Origin: Monosporascus cannonballus | Lineage: Eukaryota; Ascomycota; Sordariomycetes; Xylariales | Assembly: GCA_004154925.1 (NCBI GenBank) | Contig: QJNS01000195.1 | Span: forward strand, 88,785 to 152,784 | Direction of reading: 5' to 3' | DNA length: 64,000 nucleotides | Shown: positions 12,575 to 22,994 of the stretch, one piece after another | Position numbering within the stretch: position 1 is the stretch's first letter | How the letters are laid out: each line of letters starts with the position of its first letter | Position numbers and translations under genes: made by a program | Notes under the pieces: model-generated | The model's database searches: none | Told to the model about the DNA's origin: nothing | What the model saw: the letters and a program-made list of their open reading frames with translations, nothing else

Positions 12575-15500
12575 TCATCGCAAAGCAAAAGACGAGTTTC
12601 CCACGTCCCTCCTCGCGCCGCCGGCGCCGACAGAGGCCATGGCGGCACCGCCGATAGTGATGCGCCTAGCCTTGCCGACGTCGCTACCGCTGAAGACGCG
12701 GCCCCTACCGGTGCCGGCGCCAGCCGGCGGTCTACCATCGCCCGGGGGGCTGCCGAAGGCGCGGGCGCCGGGCCCCTTTAGGCAGAGGTTCATCCGGCGC
12801 GCCTGGCCGGGGGTCAGGGAGCGCATGGCGCCCCCGACGTCGGGCGGCGAGCAGCTGATGGGCGGGCTGCGTCGCCTCTCGGCGCTGCTGCGGCGCAGGC
12901 GCGAGATGCCGTTTGAGGCGGAGGCCAGGGTGTGCTGGTGGTGGTGGGACGACGAGGACGGCGAGGGGCCCCCGTAGCTGTTGGTCTGCCTGTGGATGAA
13001 GCCGACCGACGAGACGCGACGCGCGCCCGGATGATAGTGCGCCGCGGAGCCCCCGTGGTGGCCCGCCATCGAGAGCCGGTCCCGGCGCTTGGAGGCGTGC
13101 AACGCCGAACGCAGCTTCGTGGGGTCGATGATGGCGGAGGTCTCCGAGTCCGAGGAGGGGCACGGTGGGTAGTTCTCAACGTCCCTTCTCGAGGACGCGA
13201 CACCGGTGCTGGAGGACGGGGACGGTATGCCCGACCTCGGGCTCAGCGACGCGATGCGCGTCATCCGCGGCGACGAGGTGACGTTAGCAGCCTTGGAGAT
13301 GTCGCGCAGCGGACTCGCACGGGACCCGGTGCCGGCGCTGGGCGACGACGTCACGTTCAGCGTCCTGGCCGTTCCCACCGGCGACCCGATGCCGGTCGTC
13401 GAAGGTCGCGATTTCGAGAGGAAGCCCGCCTGGAACCTGTTAGGTTTCGATGCCGCGAGCGTCGATGTCTCGGGGGCGAGCAGGCTCGAGTCGTCCGTCG
13501 AGTCGTTGTTGAGGTAGGAAGGCATGGCCGGGACCTCGGGCAGCGTTTTCTCCGGGGAGCTCTGTTCGGAAGCCGAGTTGAACTTCTGGGGCGTCTTCTC
13601 AAAATCCGCCAGGGTGCCCGATTCGCCGTCGTCGTCACGCCAGCGCACCACGCGCTTCGAAGGGGACTTCTTCTTTACGGGTGTGAATGAGATGCTTTTG
13701 CGCGTTACTTTGCGCCGCCTGGGAGAGCCCTTCATAGGGGAGAGGAAGGTCTGTTGTGGTTGCGGCGCGACGACTGGAGCGAATTGGAGGGTAGGCATCG
13801 GCTTCACTGCGTCCTTTGGGATGCTGGCCACTTTCTTGCGCTTGGGTGTCCCGCGCTTCGTCGGCGGAAATACCTCAACCGGCATCTTCGCACCGTCGGG
13901 CTTCACGACCTGCGAGGCGGCCGAAAAACCGGTATCTAAAAGTCGACTGATTATAGTTTTCGCATGAGTTACCGCCTCTTCCTCGTCCATATGCATCGTT
14001 TCTGAAAGAGATGCCAGGATCTCGAATTGTGCCGTGAGCAGGACCTGCATGATGGCGGCATCACCTGCCTTCTCCTGTTCCAGCACTTCACTGTTGGCCT
14101 CCCGGGCGAAGTTCGCCTTCACCAGCTCGGCCTCTCTCGTTAAGCTGGCGACCTCCCCGGCGTCGGCCTGCCCATTGCTCATCGGTAGTTGGCTGATGCT
14201 GTGCTGGAGAGCTACGTCAATAGCGCGCTCCCAGTTCGTCTTCTCCAGCTTCTGGTGCAGATGATGCCGGCTGTTCTCGAGTTCTAGTAGAATGCCCTGT
14301 GCCGTCTTGCGCATGGCAGCCAAGTTCGGTGGCATAGCATCCTCGTCCTCCTTCGCGTCGCAGACGGTGTCGAAAGCAGCGATCCAGCAAGACAGCAGGC
14401 TGATTCTCCGCTCAACCCCCCGTAGTTTCTTCATGGTATTCACTCTCTCCTGTCGCTCTTGGAACGAATTATCATAAGCAGTCCGGATTCTTTGCACACC
14501 TTCTCTAGCTGAAGCACGACTCTTCTCCTGTTGCTTCTGGAACTTGGCAAAGAATATCCGTTCCGCGTCCTTCTGCTGCGCCTTGAGCTCGTTGATCAAT
14601 GCCATCTGTTCGTCAATCTTGACCAGGAAATCCTTAACGTGCCTGTTAACGTTGAAGACATTCCTGGTGACCTTCGTCTGGATATTCTTTGCTCGGTTCG
14701 CGTATCGTAGCGTATTCTGCGTCTCGTCGAAGTGGACGCTTGATGGACTGACGCACACGATCATGACCGTCTTGCAGTTGCCGCCGAGAGAGAACTTCAG
14801 AAGCCGGGTAAGTTTGCTGTTTCGGTAAGGCACGTGGTTCTTCTTCCGCGGATCACAGAGCGCGTTAATACAGCTGCCCAGCGCGAGGAGGGACTTATTG
14901 ATGTTAGCACCCTCCATGAGACGTTCGCCCCGGTTCTTGGTGGCGCTGGCACGTTCGCTGCCTGCAAGATCGATGATACTGAGGGTGGCCATGGTGTGTG
15001 GTTCGTTGACCGCCGCATTCCTATCCTTTTGTGCGACGTTGATCTGGAGAACTGCGTGCGACCGTGATGAAGTGGCGTTCGCCTCTGTTGGCGATACCGT
15101 GCGGTATTCGTTGCCTTGGACAATCATGTCCATAACTTCTTGGACATTCTTCGGATGGTGGCTGGTGAGCCCGGCGACACTGACAGCGTGATTCGAGTCC
15201 TCGCGTAGCATCAAGCCCTGTCTACTGCCTCCGGGGACCAGCAGATCACGAATGGTCTCGTTATAAATCTCGAGGTATGACAACGACACCTCCGTGTGCT
15301 TCTCATCGCTCCTGTCCGCAATCTTCTCAAAGAGTTCCTGCATAGTCAAGAATATGATGCCGGGCATCTGGGCCGTTCCGGTGATTGTGTGCGTCTTGCC
15401 GCACCCGGTAGCGCCGTACGCGAATACCGTCGCATTGTAGCCATCCAGAACACTATCGAGGAGGTTCTTGGTCGTTGCTTCGTACACCTCTGTTTGTGTA

Positions 15501-16001
15501 GTATTCTCGTCGAATACTCGGTCGAAAGCAAAGACTTGGTCCTTGACCTTTTTGCCATTTGGTACTACGGACCTCGAGAACTTCTGGACTGGGTTGTCTT
15601 CGGGCGGATCGAATACCCTGGGAAAGAAGCGATCCGTCAGCCGGTGAATGTAGTCGTGTATTGTTACAAGTACCTACAAGCATCTTTCATCGATAACCTT
15701 GACAACCGATCGGATGCCGCTCTGCTTGAGTTTGGGCGTTGGGGCGGCGGCTAATGAGCCGTCTCCGAGGAAGACTGTGCCGTCATCCACTCGATACCTG
15801 TTGTTATTGTTAGCCCTCCGAAATGTTTGTTAGGTCCAATTGTCGCGTATCGACCTACAGCTGCGCAGCCTCTCTGATAGTGAATGGTCGTACTCGAACT
15901 TTAGCATAAACATCAGCTCAGCCTTTCCTTGTGGATTTGTCCCATGCTAGATCCATACCTGCGACCGTGATAGATGAAGCCCCCGGATCCGTCGCAGACA
16001 T
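12575..16001 (-). CDS. kipB: Kinesin-8 (Kip3/KipB-type) motor, four exons, about 1081 aa
   Basis: The large minus-strand frame lacks the motor's N-terminus, which I place in three small upstream exons: 16001-15959, 15898-15859, 15797-15678, then 15617-12575. The introns (60, 61, 60 nt) have donors GTATGG, GTAGGT and GTAGGT, with CTAAC or CTGAC-like branch sites in the second and third. All junctions keep frame and produce VRVRPFTIREAAQL (strand beta-1) and VFDPPEDNP. The P-loop GATGCGKT is at about 136-143, switch I SSRSH at 251-255 and switch II DLAGSE at 284-289; the motor ends near residue 385. A coiled-coil-prone middle (KIDEQMALINELKAQQKDAE) and a basic Ser/Pro-rich tail follow. The VFAYGATGCGKTHTITG and FDPPEDNP signatures fit kinesin-8, plus-end motors that limit microtubule length and position spindles. 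The start has A at -3. Family assignment is very sure; the symbol follows the Aspergillus naming. Confidence 0.93.
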
Positions 16002-16697
16002 GATGGAAATTAGTTCATGTAATTCAGAGCCCCCAGATACCCTCAAATGATCAATGCACGCCGAACCCGACTCCCAGTAGATGTCGGGTTGATGATGGTG
16101 GGTGAAATAAACAAAACTAGCGAGCGGAACGCGGTGTCAATATGCATGCGGGTGTTGGGGGGTATCTTGCCAAAAGTTCGAATCGTATTTTCAACAGGAG
16201 CAAAGCCCAAAAAGCGCCCCTTGGGGATTCGCGCTTGTCGCTTCTTGGGACCGAACTGATGTAGATAAACGATAAAATTTGCAAAGACCATGTAAGTAAT
16301 CACAGCCTCCTCATATGACATGAGATCTAAGGTTGGTAGAGATGGGGGAAATCTGTTTAGATGGTTGACGCTAAGAGTTCACCACAGCAACCGGCAATTG
16401 GTACCTTAATTGGCGTTGCATTAGGTTAGGGGGAAGGTGGGGTCAAAACACGGAAATCGAAGGCTGCGAGTGATTCGCCGCTTCACATGTTCAGGCACCC
16501 ACCCCCCACCTATCCACTCATCTTAAACCTGTTGACTTAGCTTAATGGTCTGTATAAATATATCTAGGTACCAAGTAATGTTAACAGCCAACACTCATCA
16601 GTACCCATGATGCAGAACCAGTTCCACAAGGACTAGGGCCGCAGAACAATTAATGAGTTAAATTTATGCTATTCACGAAGTACCTGTCCTTAAGTAT
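16002..16697. other. Intergenic region, probable kinesin promoter
   Basis: The 696 bases between the GH115 stop and the kinesin start contain no credible gene. A minus-strand frame at 16043-16321 (92 codons) has no recognisable motif. Both neighbours are transcribed leftward, so this stretch should hold the GH115 terminator and the kinesin promoter. I cannot point to a specific TATA box. Confidence 0.5.
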
Positions 16698-19600
16698 CTA
16701 GGCTGCCAAGGTCCCTCCACGCTTTAGGCTCATGGTAGCCCCGTTCGCCAAACCTCCGACGACGCCGGGTTGGTGCGCAAAGCTCGTGCGATTCGTCGCC
16801 CCCAGTTCATCCCTTCCGACTAGGAAGCTCTCGGGAGGACCGAGATAACTCTGCCTGACGCCGCCCAGATCCACCACGATCTTCTGCACGATGACGCTAG
16901 GCGCCAGGCCCCAGACGCGGAGCGTATAGGCGCCCTCCGAGGGCACGTCCCAGGTCGTCGTGGTGTTGTGTTTGGGATCCAGGCCCCAGACGGCGTCCGC
17001 GACGGCCGATTCCCAGCCCTTGGGCATATTTTCGCCGATGCTGGGCCCCACGAAGCTGTTGACCTGCGGTGTCGCAGCTTCTGCTCCCGCCGGGGAAAGC
17101 GATACGGCGTACTTTACCGGATCTTCGTCGGACAGGTAGTTCTGCGTCGGCGAAAGGTAGAGCGTCACGTTGGCAACCGATGTGTTGGTGAAGAAGTATA
17201 TGTCGTACTCGAGCGCCGGCGCCGTCTCCGGCGTGAGCTGCAGCGTAGTCTGCGGCCACAGAGTAACGCCGCCGAGCGTGCGCCCGTAGTTCTTCAGTGT
17301 GTGGTAGGTGATTTCCGGGTCCGCTTGGTCCGCCGGCATGTAGATGCGCTGGTAGTGCGGTCCCTCGATCGATACGTGCGCGTCGGACTCCACGAAGCCT
17401 TCGGTGAAATTCGATGGAATCGAGCGCAGGTTGATGGGAACCTCTACGATGGGTTCGGCGTACCAGCTGGTGAAACCTTCCCGACCGCAACCGGCAATGA
17501 AGTTGATAGTGGCCATGGTGTCATTGACGACCTGAGGCGCATTTTCCCAGTCGATCGAAACGAACACGCGCGTATCGGCGCCGTTATTCGGTCCCACTGT
17601 TCCCTTGGTCTGCGACAATACCACCCAGGGTAGGTCTACTTCAGCCGACCAATCGCAGTCCAGAGCCCCTCGGGAAAAGACATCGAACCATCTTGTAGGT
17701 GGCCCATAGGGGTCTAGTGGTGGAAGTGCGAGATCTGATGCAGTATTGGGATGCCACTGGTCATCTCCCGGGACGGTAGCATTCGACCCTTCGACCGCGA
17801 TGCCAACCTCACCTGCTATTGATGACACCGCGCCCTGAACATAGTATAAAGCCGGTAACATGTTTCGCATAGGTTGTTGCCAGTATCCGTTGAATCCGAA
17901 GTGCGTTTCTGTAGTCATGTGAGGTTGGCACAACCAAAGACCATCACCGGAATTTCCACTTACGGTCGAGCATACGCCTCCACTTCCCATCGAGAAGCTG
18001 ATCCCACCTGGCTGTGAGTTCTCCATCGGCCTTGAAGTCGCCAAGAATATCGGCGATCACGTCGTTCGCCGCGTTTCGGCGTTGGTGAGCCCAGACCGAG
18101 TTCCTCCTGGAGTTGATATGTACCTTATGGAGAATCTGGCCACCTAGGATCGGATGCAAGATCATCTCGAAAAACGCCGGCTTGTAGGCGTCATCGAGCT
18201 CGTCGTATACCGCTTGTGCGTCATCCGCAAGAGCAGCCCATTGCTCCAAGACTGCATCTCCCTCGTTGTAGTTGATGGTAGAATAGACGTGAGGCTCGAC
18301 TAGTTCGAATTTTCTCCTCGCCGCGTACATACCATACCGGGTCATGATGTTCGTGATATCGGCTGCGAACTCCGACCCAAACTCACGGGCCGCCCAAGCG
18401 CGAGTCCAGTCACTGACGTTATTTAATGACCACTTGTTGATATCATACGCCATGTCAAGGAAGTGGGTAAGGGGGATCTCAAGAGGCTTCAAGTCTCCCA
18501 CGTTGACAATCCAGATCCTGTCGGCGCCGTGCTCATAAGCAAGCTGCATTTGCTCTGCGGTCCTCTCTAACTGTATCGTGTTGATCCATTTATAGCTCCT
18601 GGGGCCACCGACGTAGTCAAAGTGGTAGTACACGCCGGCGCCGCCAGACCTAGACTTTTCATCTTTAATGGGCACTCTCCGAAGGTTGCCCCAGTTATCA
18701 TCGGCCCATAGGAGAGTGATGTCTTCGGGAACCGTCAGCCCTTCCAGGATATACGTCATGACCTCTTTGTACAGGCACCAGGTCTGCGGGACCTCCGTGG
18801 CGTCAACCCCGAGCACGTCCTCGATAATTGCTCGCTGGTTGTGGACGAGGGTCTCCAGCATCCCGACGATAACATCAACACCAAGACCTTCGATCGCCGT
18901 ATCGCCGGTACCTCGCATGCCCATAGTCCACAGGCTGTTTCTAGCATAAGGCTTTGCCCGCTGCGCTCCGTATACGAAGTACTCGTCGATCGTCTTGTTG
19001 TTCTCGTTGTATGCCCACTCGCCCAGGCCATTGGATTTGTAAAAATTTCCAAACTCGTTCTGGGCCCGCATCATCGGCTCTGTATGCGAGCTCCCGAGCA
19101 CGACCTCCCACGCATCAGCGAGAGGCTGGTTGGCGGGATCATCGATCTCGAACATGGTCCCCCAGACCGCGGGCCAGAGGTAGTTCGCGCGCAGCCGGAG
19201 TATGATCTCGAACACGTTCGCGTAGAAGTCGGCGCCGTAGCCCACGCCGTAGGGCGTATCCGGGTAGTTCGCCTGCACCCATCCCGACAAGCCGGGCATC
19301 TCGTCGTTGAGGAACAAGCCGCGATACTTGACCGATGGCGGGCCCTGGACTTTCCCCTCCGGCAGCACGAAGATGTTCTCGTTGCGCCGCACGGGCACGT
19401 CGGCCCACCAGTACCACGGGCTCACGCCGATCTGCTCGCTGATGTCGTAGAGGCCGAAGATGGTCCCGCGGGGGTCACTGCCCGCGACGACCACCGCCTT
19501 TGGGGAGCCGGGTATCGGCTCCTCGACTATCCGCGTCGTGAAGGACTCCCACTTCCCCTCGATCTCGGAGACGTCCAGTTTCCCGGCGTTAACCAGGTCG

Positions 19601-20095
19601 TCGATGACTTTGGAGTGCCCCAGCGTACCCGCGATGATCACAGTGTTTTCGGCTGAGGGGTCGGCGTAATCTGGGCCGTAGAAATAACGGGTACCGTTCG
19701 TAGAATACTGCTCATTTGTCAGCCGGATTTTCATCCTCTGTTAAGGATTTACGCTAGTTTCATCGACGCATGGCACTTACATGTGTGTAATTGGTTGATA
19801 TGGGATTATACTCGTACGCCGCCGGCTGCGCCTCCTTCTTTCCATTGCTGAGCGTGAAGTTGGTTCTAGTCACCCGTCCGAAGTCTTTGGCCAGATCGCC
19901 TGCCGCTCGGATGACACCCCAGTAGTCGTTGTCGGACACGAGGATCTGCGGCTGCGAAACGGAACCTCCGGCAACCTGGAACGCATTTGGGCGGTCGGTG
20001 AAGGTGATGATGGGCTGTTGTCCTAGGGCGTGCACCAGAGGCGCCAACGCGGCAGTAGCTACCGCCAGCGACGGTGGTCCCTGTAGTAGCCTCAT
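16698..20095 (-). CDS. Secreted GH115 xylan alpha-1,2-glucuronidase, 1099 aa
   Basis: Three exons join cleanly: 20095-19781, 19737-17964 and 17908-16698. The introns are 43 nt (GTAAGT...AACAG) and 55 nt (GTAAGT...TACAG). The second junction restores RRMLD-Q-THFGFNGYWQQPMRN. The start ATG at 20095 has A at -3 and opens a signal peptide (MRLLQGPPSLAVATAALAPL, then VHA-LG). Family GH115 hallmarks include FLNDEMPGLSGW (about 246-257), LWPAVWG (292-298), SSHTEPMMR (321-329), TMGMRG (376-381), LLWADDNWGNLRR (447-459) and GGAGVYYHFDYVGGPRSYKW (470-489). The last about 400 residues form the beta-rich C-terminal region usual for the family. Several N-x-S/T sites fit secretion. GH115 enzymes remove (4-O-methyl)glucuronic acid from xylan. 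The length is normal and there is no disruption. The gene lies only about 2 kb from the RIP-degraded block yet shows no RIP damage. Confidence 0.95.
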
Positions 20096-20227
20096 GGTGC
20101 GTAAGGTGTGTAACCGCAAGTACTTGACGAGACGCGTAGCTCACGGAGGCTTGAAAGCGGAGCTATGGGCGCATTCACCACCACAGGGAACCGAACCACC
20201 TTCATGATGGAGGGGGGATGGTGCAAC

Positions 20228-20235
20228 TTAATATA
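20228..20235 (-). promoter_or_regulatory. Candidate TATA-like site of the GH115 gene
   Basis: TTAATATA on the plus strand reads TATATTAA on the coding strand, about 135 bases upstream of the start codon at 20095. It is assigned by position only. Confidence 0.3.
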
Positions 20236-20703
20236 CGCAACCCAAGGAGCCGGGTTACCGTCTCATAACCGAGGGTTACCCATTCCGTCCGGGGTTCCGT
20301 GTGGTCTGGATCCAGCACCTGAACTCCGGGGGGTAAAGGATCCCCGCAAAAGCATGGCGCCCCATATCGAGGTATCCGCCAAGCAGGTTCGTATCTGGTA
20401 TTGCAACGACAATGATGCGAGCTCCGCATCTATATGTGCCATACACACACAGTCGAGCCTGCATCTTTGGAGAAGTACGCAGACTTGTATAGCAAGGTTG
20501 GTGGGCGCCCGAAAAATGCCCTCACGAGGATTTGGGGTTGCCGGGCCTGCGGGCGCTAGCTGGCTGCCCGGTCCGGCTCACCGCAGGCCCAGGACATCCA
20601 CTTTCGACATTTCCAATGCCTCCTCCGCACCGCGCTAAGCCCTCTGTAGCGTAGCCTCACCAGTTTTTTGGATGCTGCGTTGGACCAGCCAGGGCGGCAC
20701 GTA

Positions 20704-20709
20704 GGCTAA
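20704..20709 (+). promoter_or_regulatory. GGCTAA motif upstream of GH115
   Basis: GGCTAA is the core recognised by the fungal xylanase activator XlnR/Xyr1. It lies about 610 bases upstream of the GH115 start, and a second copy in the other orientation (TTAGCC) lies at 20987-20992. A CCGGGG sequence fitting the CreA consensus occurs near 20323-20328. Hexamers of this kind occur by chance at about this density, so the site is only suggestive. Confidence 0.25.
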
Positions 20710-20911
20710 ATTGACGATCTTGCTCCTTGGTATCCTCGGCGCGGAGCGAATCCGTACAATGACAAGAAATGTCTGATGTTGAGAGACGTCAGTATTTACA
20801 AGATCATGCATTTTCGCCCCAAAAGGCATGTTTCCCCATATTCTTCAGGTCTTGGGATACATGTTGTCGTTTCTCTGCTGTCGCCGTATGATGCGTGCGG
20901 TTGGAGACGAT

Positions 20912-20960
20912 GCTGCGGGGATTATGGGGGCTGCGGAGATTATGGGGGCTGCGGAGAAGA
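20912..20960. repeat. 18-bp tandem repeat, about 2.7 copies
   Basis: The unit GCTGCGG(A/G)GATTATGGGG begins at 20912, 20930 and 20948. The third copy degenerates after GCTGCGGAGA. It lies in the region upstream of GH115 and has no recognised function. Confidence 0.8.
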
Positions 20961-22200
20961 TGAGGTCGAGATGCAACGCGCTGCATTTAGCCGGAATATG
21001 GAAGTGGAGTCGCATATATTCTTGCAACCGACATATACCTGCTGGTATGATCCCATTCCAAGTCAATAGTGACGGCATTTCCAACCGAAAAGGGCTATTG
21101 CTCCTGACAGTGCTCCATCTCAGCACAGAATTTTCCGTGTGCGAAGGTCAGTGTGCTGGGTAGTGGCTGCATTCACCCTAGGTAATGCTGCTACTCTGCA
21201 GCGTCTATAGCAGGTATGTTCTTCAGTTTTTCGAAGCACGTATATCGTAGGTTAATACACTTAGGCCCGCCTGGGGGTTCACTAACCCCAGTCTCTTATG
21301 CCGTCGATAAGCTCTATCAAGCTGAAAAACGTCTCGGCCAGCGAGCGAGCGCCTAGGGGCAGTCATGACATTTCCAAGTCATGAGAATATCTACATTTTA
21401 GCCGTCAAGTCGTCGTACGAGAAACTTCATATGTGCTAATTAATCAACTTCTCTCAGTTCAGAAAGGATATCAAGCGATCTAGCATATATCTCAGCGCGG
21501 ACCTTTAGTGACACAGCCGGTAGCGTGCTACGCCGTCCTCTTTGCAGCTTATCCCGTCCAGCACACTGGAGTTATGTTATGGTTTGGAGCTCACCCGTGA
21601 GGATTTTTAATGTTTCATTCTGCGAGGGATGACTTGAATGGCAGACCACACGTACTAACATTCGACCCTTAGTCGTGGGAGTGTTCGGCTCTGTGCAACT
21701 CGTGTAAGGGGGTCGATATCCAGTGGCGAGAAGCAACCTCTGACTAAAGCCACATAAAGCTGGAGAACGACCAATAGCATCAACATGTTATATATAGCGG
21801 TCCTAAGTTGGAAATATAAGTTGATTCGACAGACGAAGCTACACCTCTGCCGTTCCTTCATCCCGCGTTCACTAGATTTGAACTATAAGTGTTCTCGATT
21901 AGAGGCGCCCGGGTAATACCCTCCTCCGGAATGCTGATTGGCCATCGTTTACTATCTGCGAAATCCTAAGCCCTACCGTTCTTCTGGTGTCTTGTTGAGC
22001 TCCTAGTGATAACCAGTTTCCATCGATCCACCGACCAACTAGGCTACGAACGCTGCGGCTGTGCGTGACCTGCCCAGCTCCCTTATTCCAGGAAAAGTTA
22101 CGACAACAACGCACCCGCAGTATCAGTTGAACGCAAGTTATCTTGGCAAGTGAGAGCTGCTTGTGAATAATACCATTAATAAGCCTCCATATAGAGACGA

Positions 22201-22788
22201 CATAATTATACGATAAAATATAAAAGAGGCTCAAAAGATAATAAAAAGAAAACTAACTATAAAAGTGTTAAAACATATAAAATGTATACAGCATTAAACT
22301 GAAAATAACACGGTAAAATAAACTTTTATAAAAGATTAACTAATAATGTTAAATTAAAGAAACGAATTTTACTAAAATAAAAAATTATAAAAATGCGAAA
22401 CTAAACTAACAGTAAATATAACTCTTAAAAGGTATAGTATAAAGTTATTTTAAGTTATCCTTACAAATTGTAATACGAAATTTTATAAAATAATTCGATT
22501 ATAAATCATTTAAAAACACTACTTTTCACCCATAATTGTAGATAAACGTATTTGAACAAAAGATGAAAATATATAAAACTGTAGTTATATAATATATTAA
22601 ATATATAAAGCTTAAAATTAAAATTACTTTTAGAAAAAAAGATGTTTAAAGCAATTAATGCAGTTTAACGTATAAAGTATAAGACTGTTAATACTAAACT
22701 ACGAAATAAAATTCGATATAAATATTAAATAATAACGTAAAGAGTATAGTACAAAGACATAAATATGTTACTATTTTAATTATATTAA
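22201..22788. other. Unclassified AT-rich sequence
   Basis: Heavily AT-rich with no coding trace, LTR or inverted repeat that I can recognise. It lies between the balanced-composition region and the first LTR copy. It may be the remnant of a mutated repeat whose partners lie outside the window. Confidence 0.4.
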
Positions 22789-22994
22789 TGTAAGATAATG
22801 GACAGCTGTGAGCTGGGTGAAGTGATCTCCGACCAGTCGTAGAGCAGATTTCAAAAAGTGAGTATATTAGGTTATTTCTATCTGGCGTTTCCCAATAGCT
22901 GCCAGATGGTGGATTTATATTAGTAAGTGGGTCGGTGGCAGATTGGTGGCTGGTCGGCTACCAGCCTTATTCTCATAGAGGCTGTATTCTCACA
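22789..22994 (-). repeat. Solo LTR of the G3 gypsy family (206 bp)
   Basis: This copy is the reverse complement of the LTRs at 38746 and about 46405, and matches those at 53100 and 60201 in the same direction. It runs from TGTAAGATAATGG to GTATTCTCACA, with TG and CA ends. It keeps GC-rich stretches such as GTGATCTCCGACCAGTCGTA that are mutated in the LTRs of the full-length copies. No clear TSD is seen (ATTAA before, AAATT after). It abuts the truncated gypsy body that starts at about 22995, so it may mark a recombination or deletion breakpoint. Confidence 0.8.

Larger units (their letters stand above)
20096..22190. other. Intergenic region between GH115 and the AT-rich block
   Basis: No gene is supported. 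A plus-strand frame (20165-20638) and a minus-strand frame (20845-21126) are mostly low-complexity or tandem-repeat derived. Composition stays balanced to about 22,160 and then falls sharply to the AT-rich block. The left part must include the GH115 promoter. Confidence 0.5.

Noticed and set aside
12932..13690. 252-codon plus-strand frame opposite the kinesin tail
   Set aside because: It is the Arg-rich mirror of a Ser/Pro-rich coding strand; the true gene is on the minus strand.
16043..16321. 92-codon minus-strand frame with some resemblance to a retroelement fragment (VYLHQFGPKKRQARIPKGRFLGF)
   Set aside because: No catalytic motif, no neighbouring domains and no repeat structure; the resemblance is too weak.
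16418..16436. TTAGGTTAGGGGG-like sequence suggestive of telomere repeat
   Set aside because: Not repeated in tandem; a single chance occurrence.
16968..17633. 221-codon plus-strand frame within GH115
   Set aside because: Shadow of the well-supported minus-strand glycoside hydrolase.
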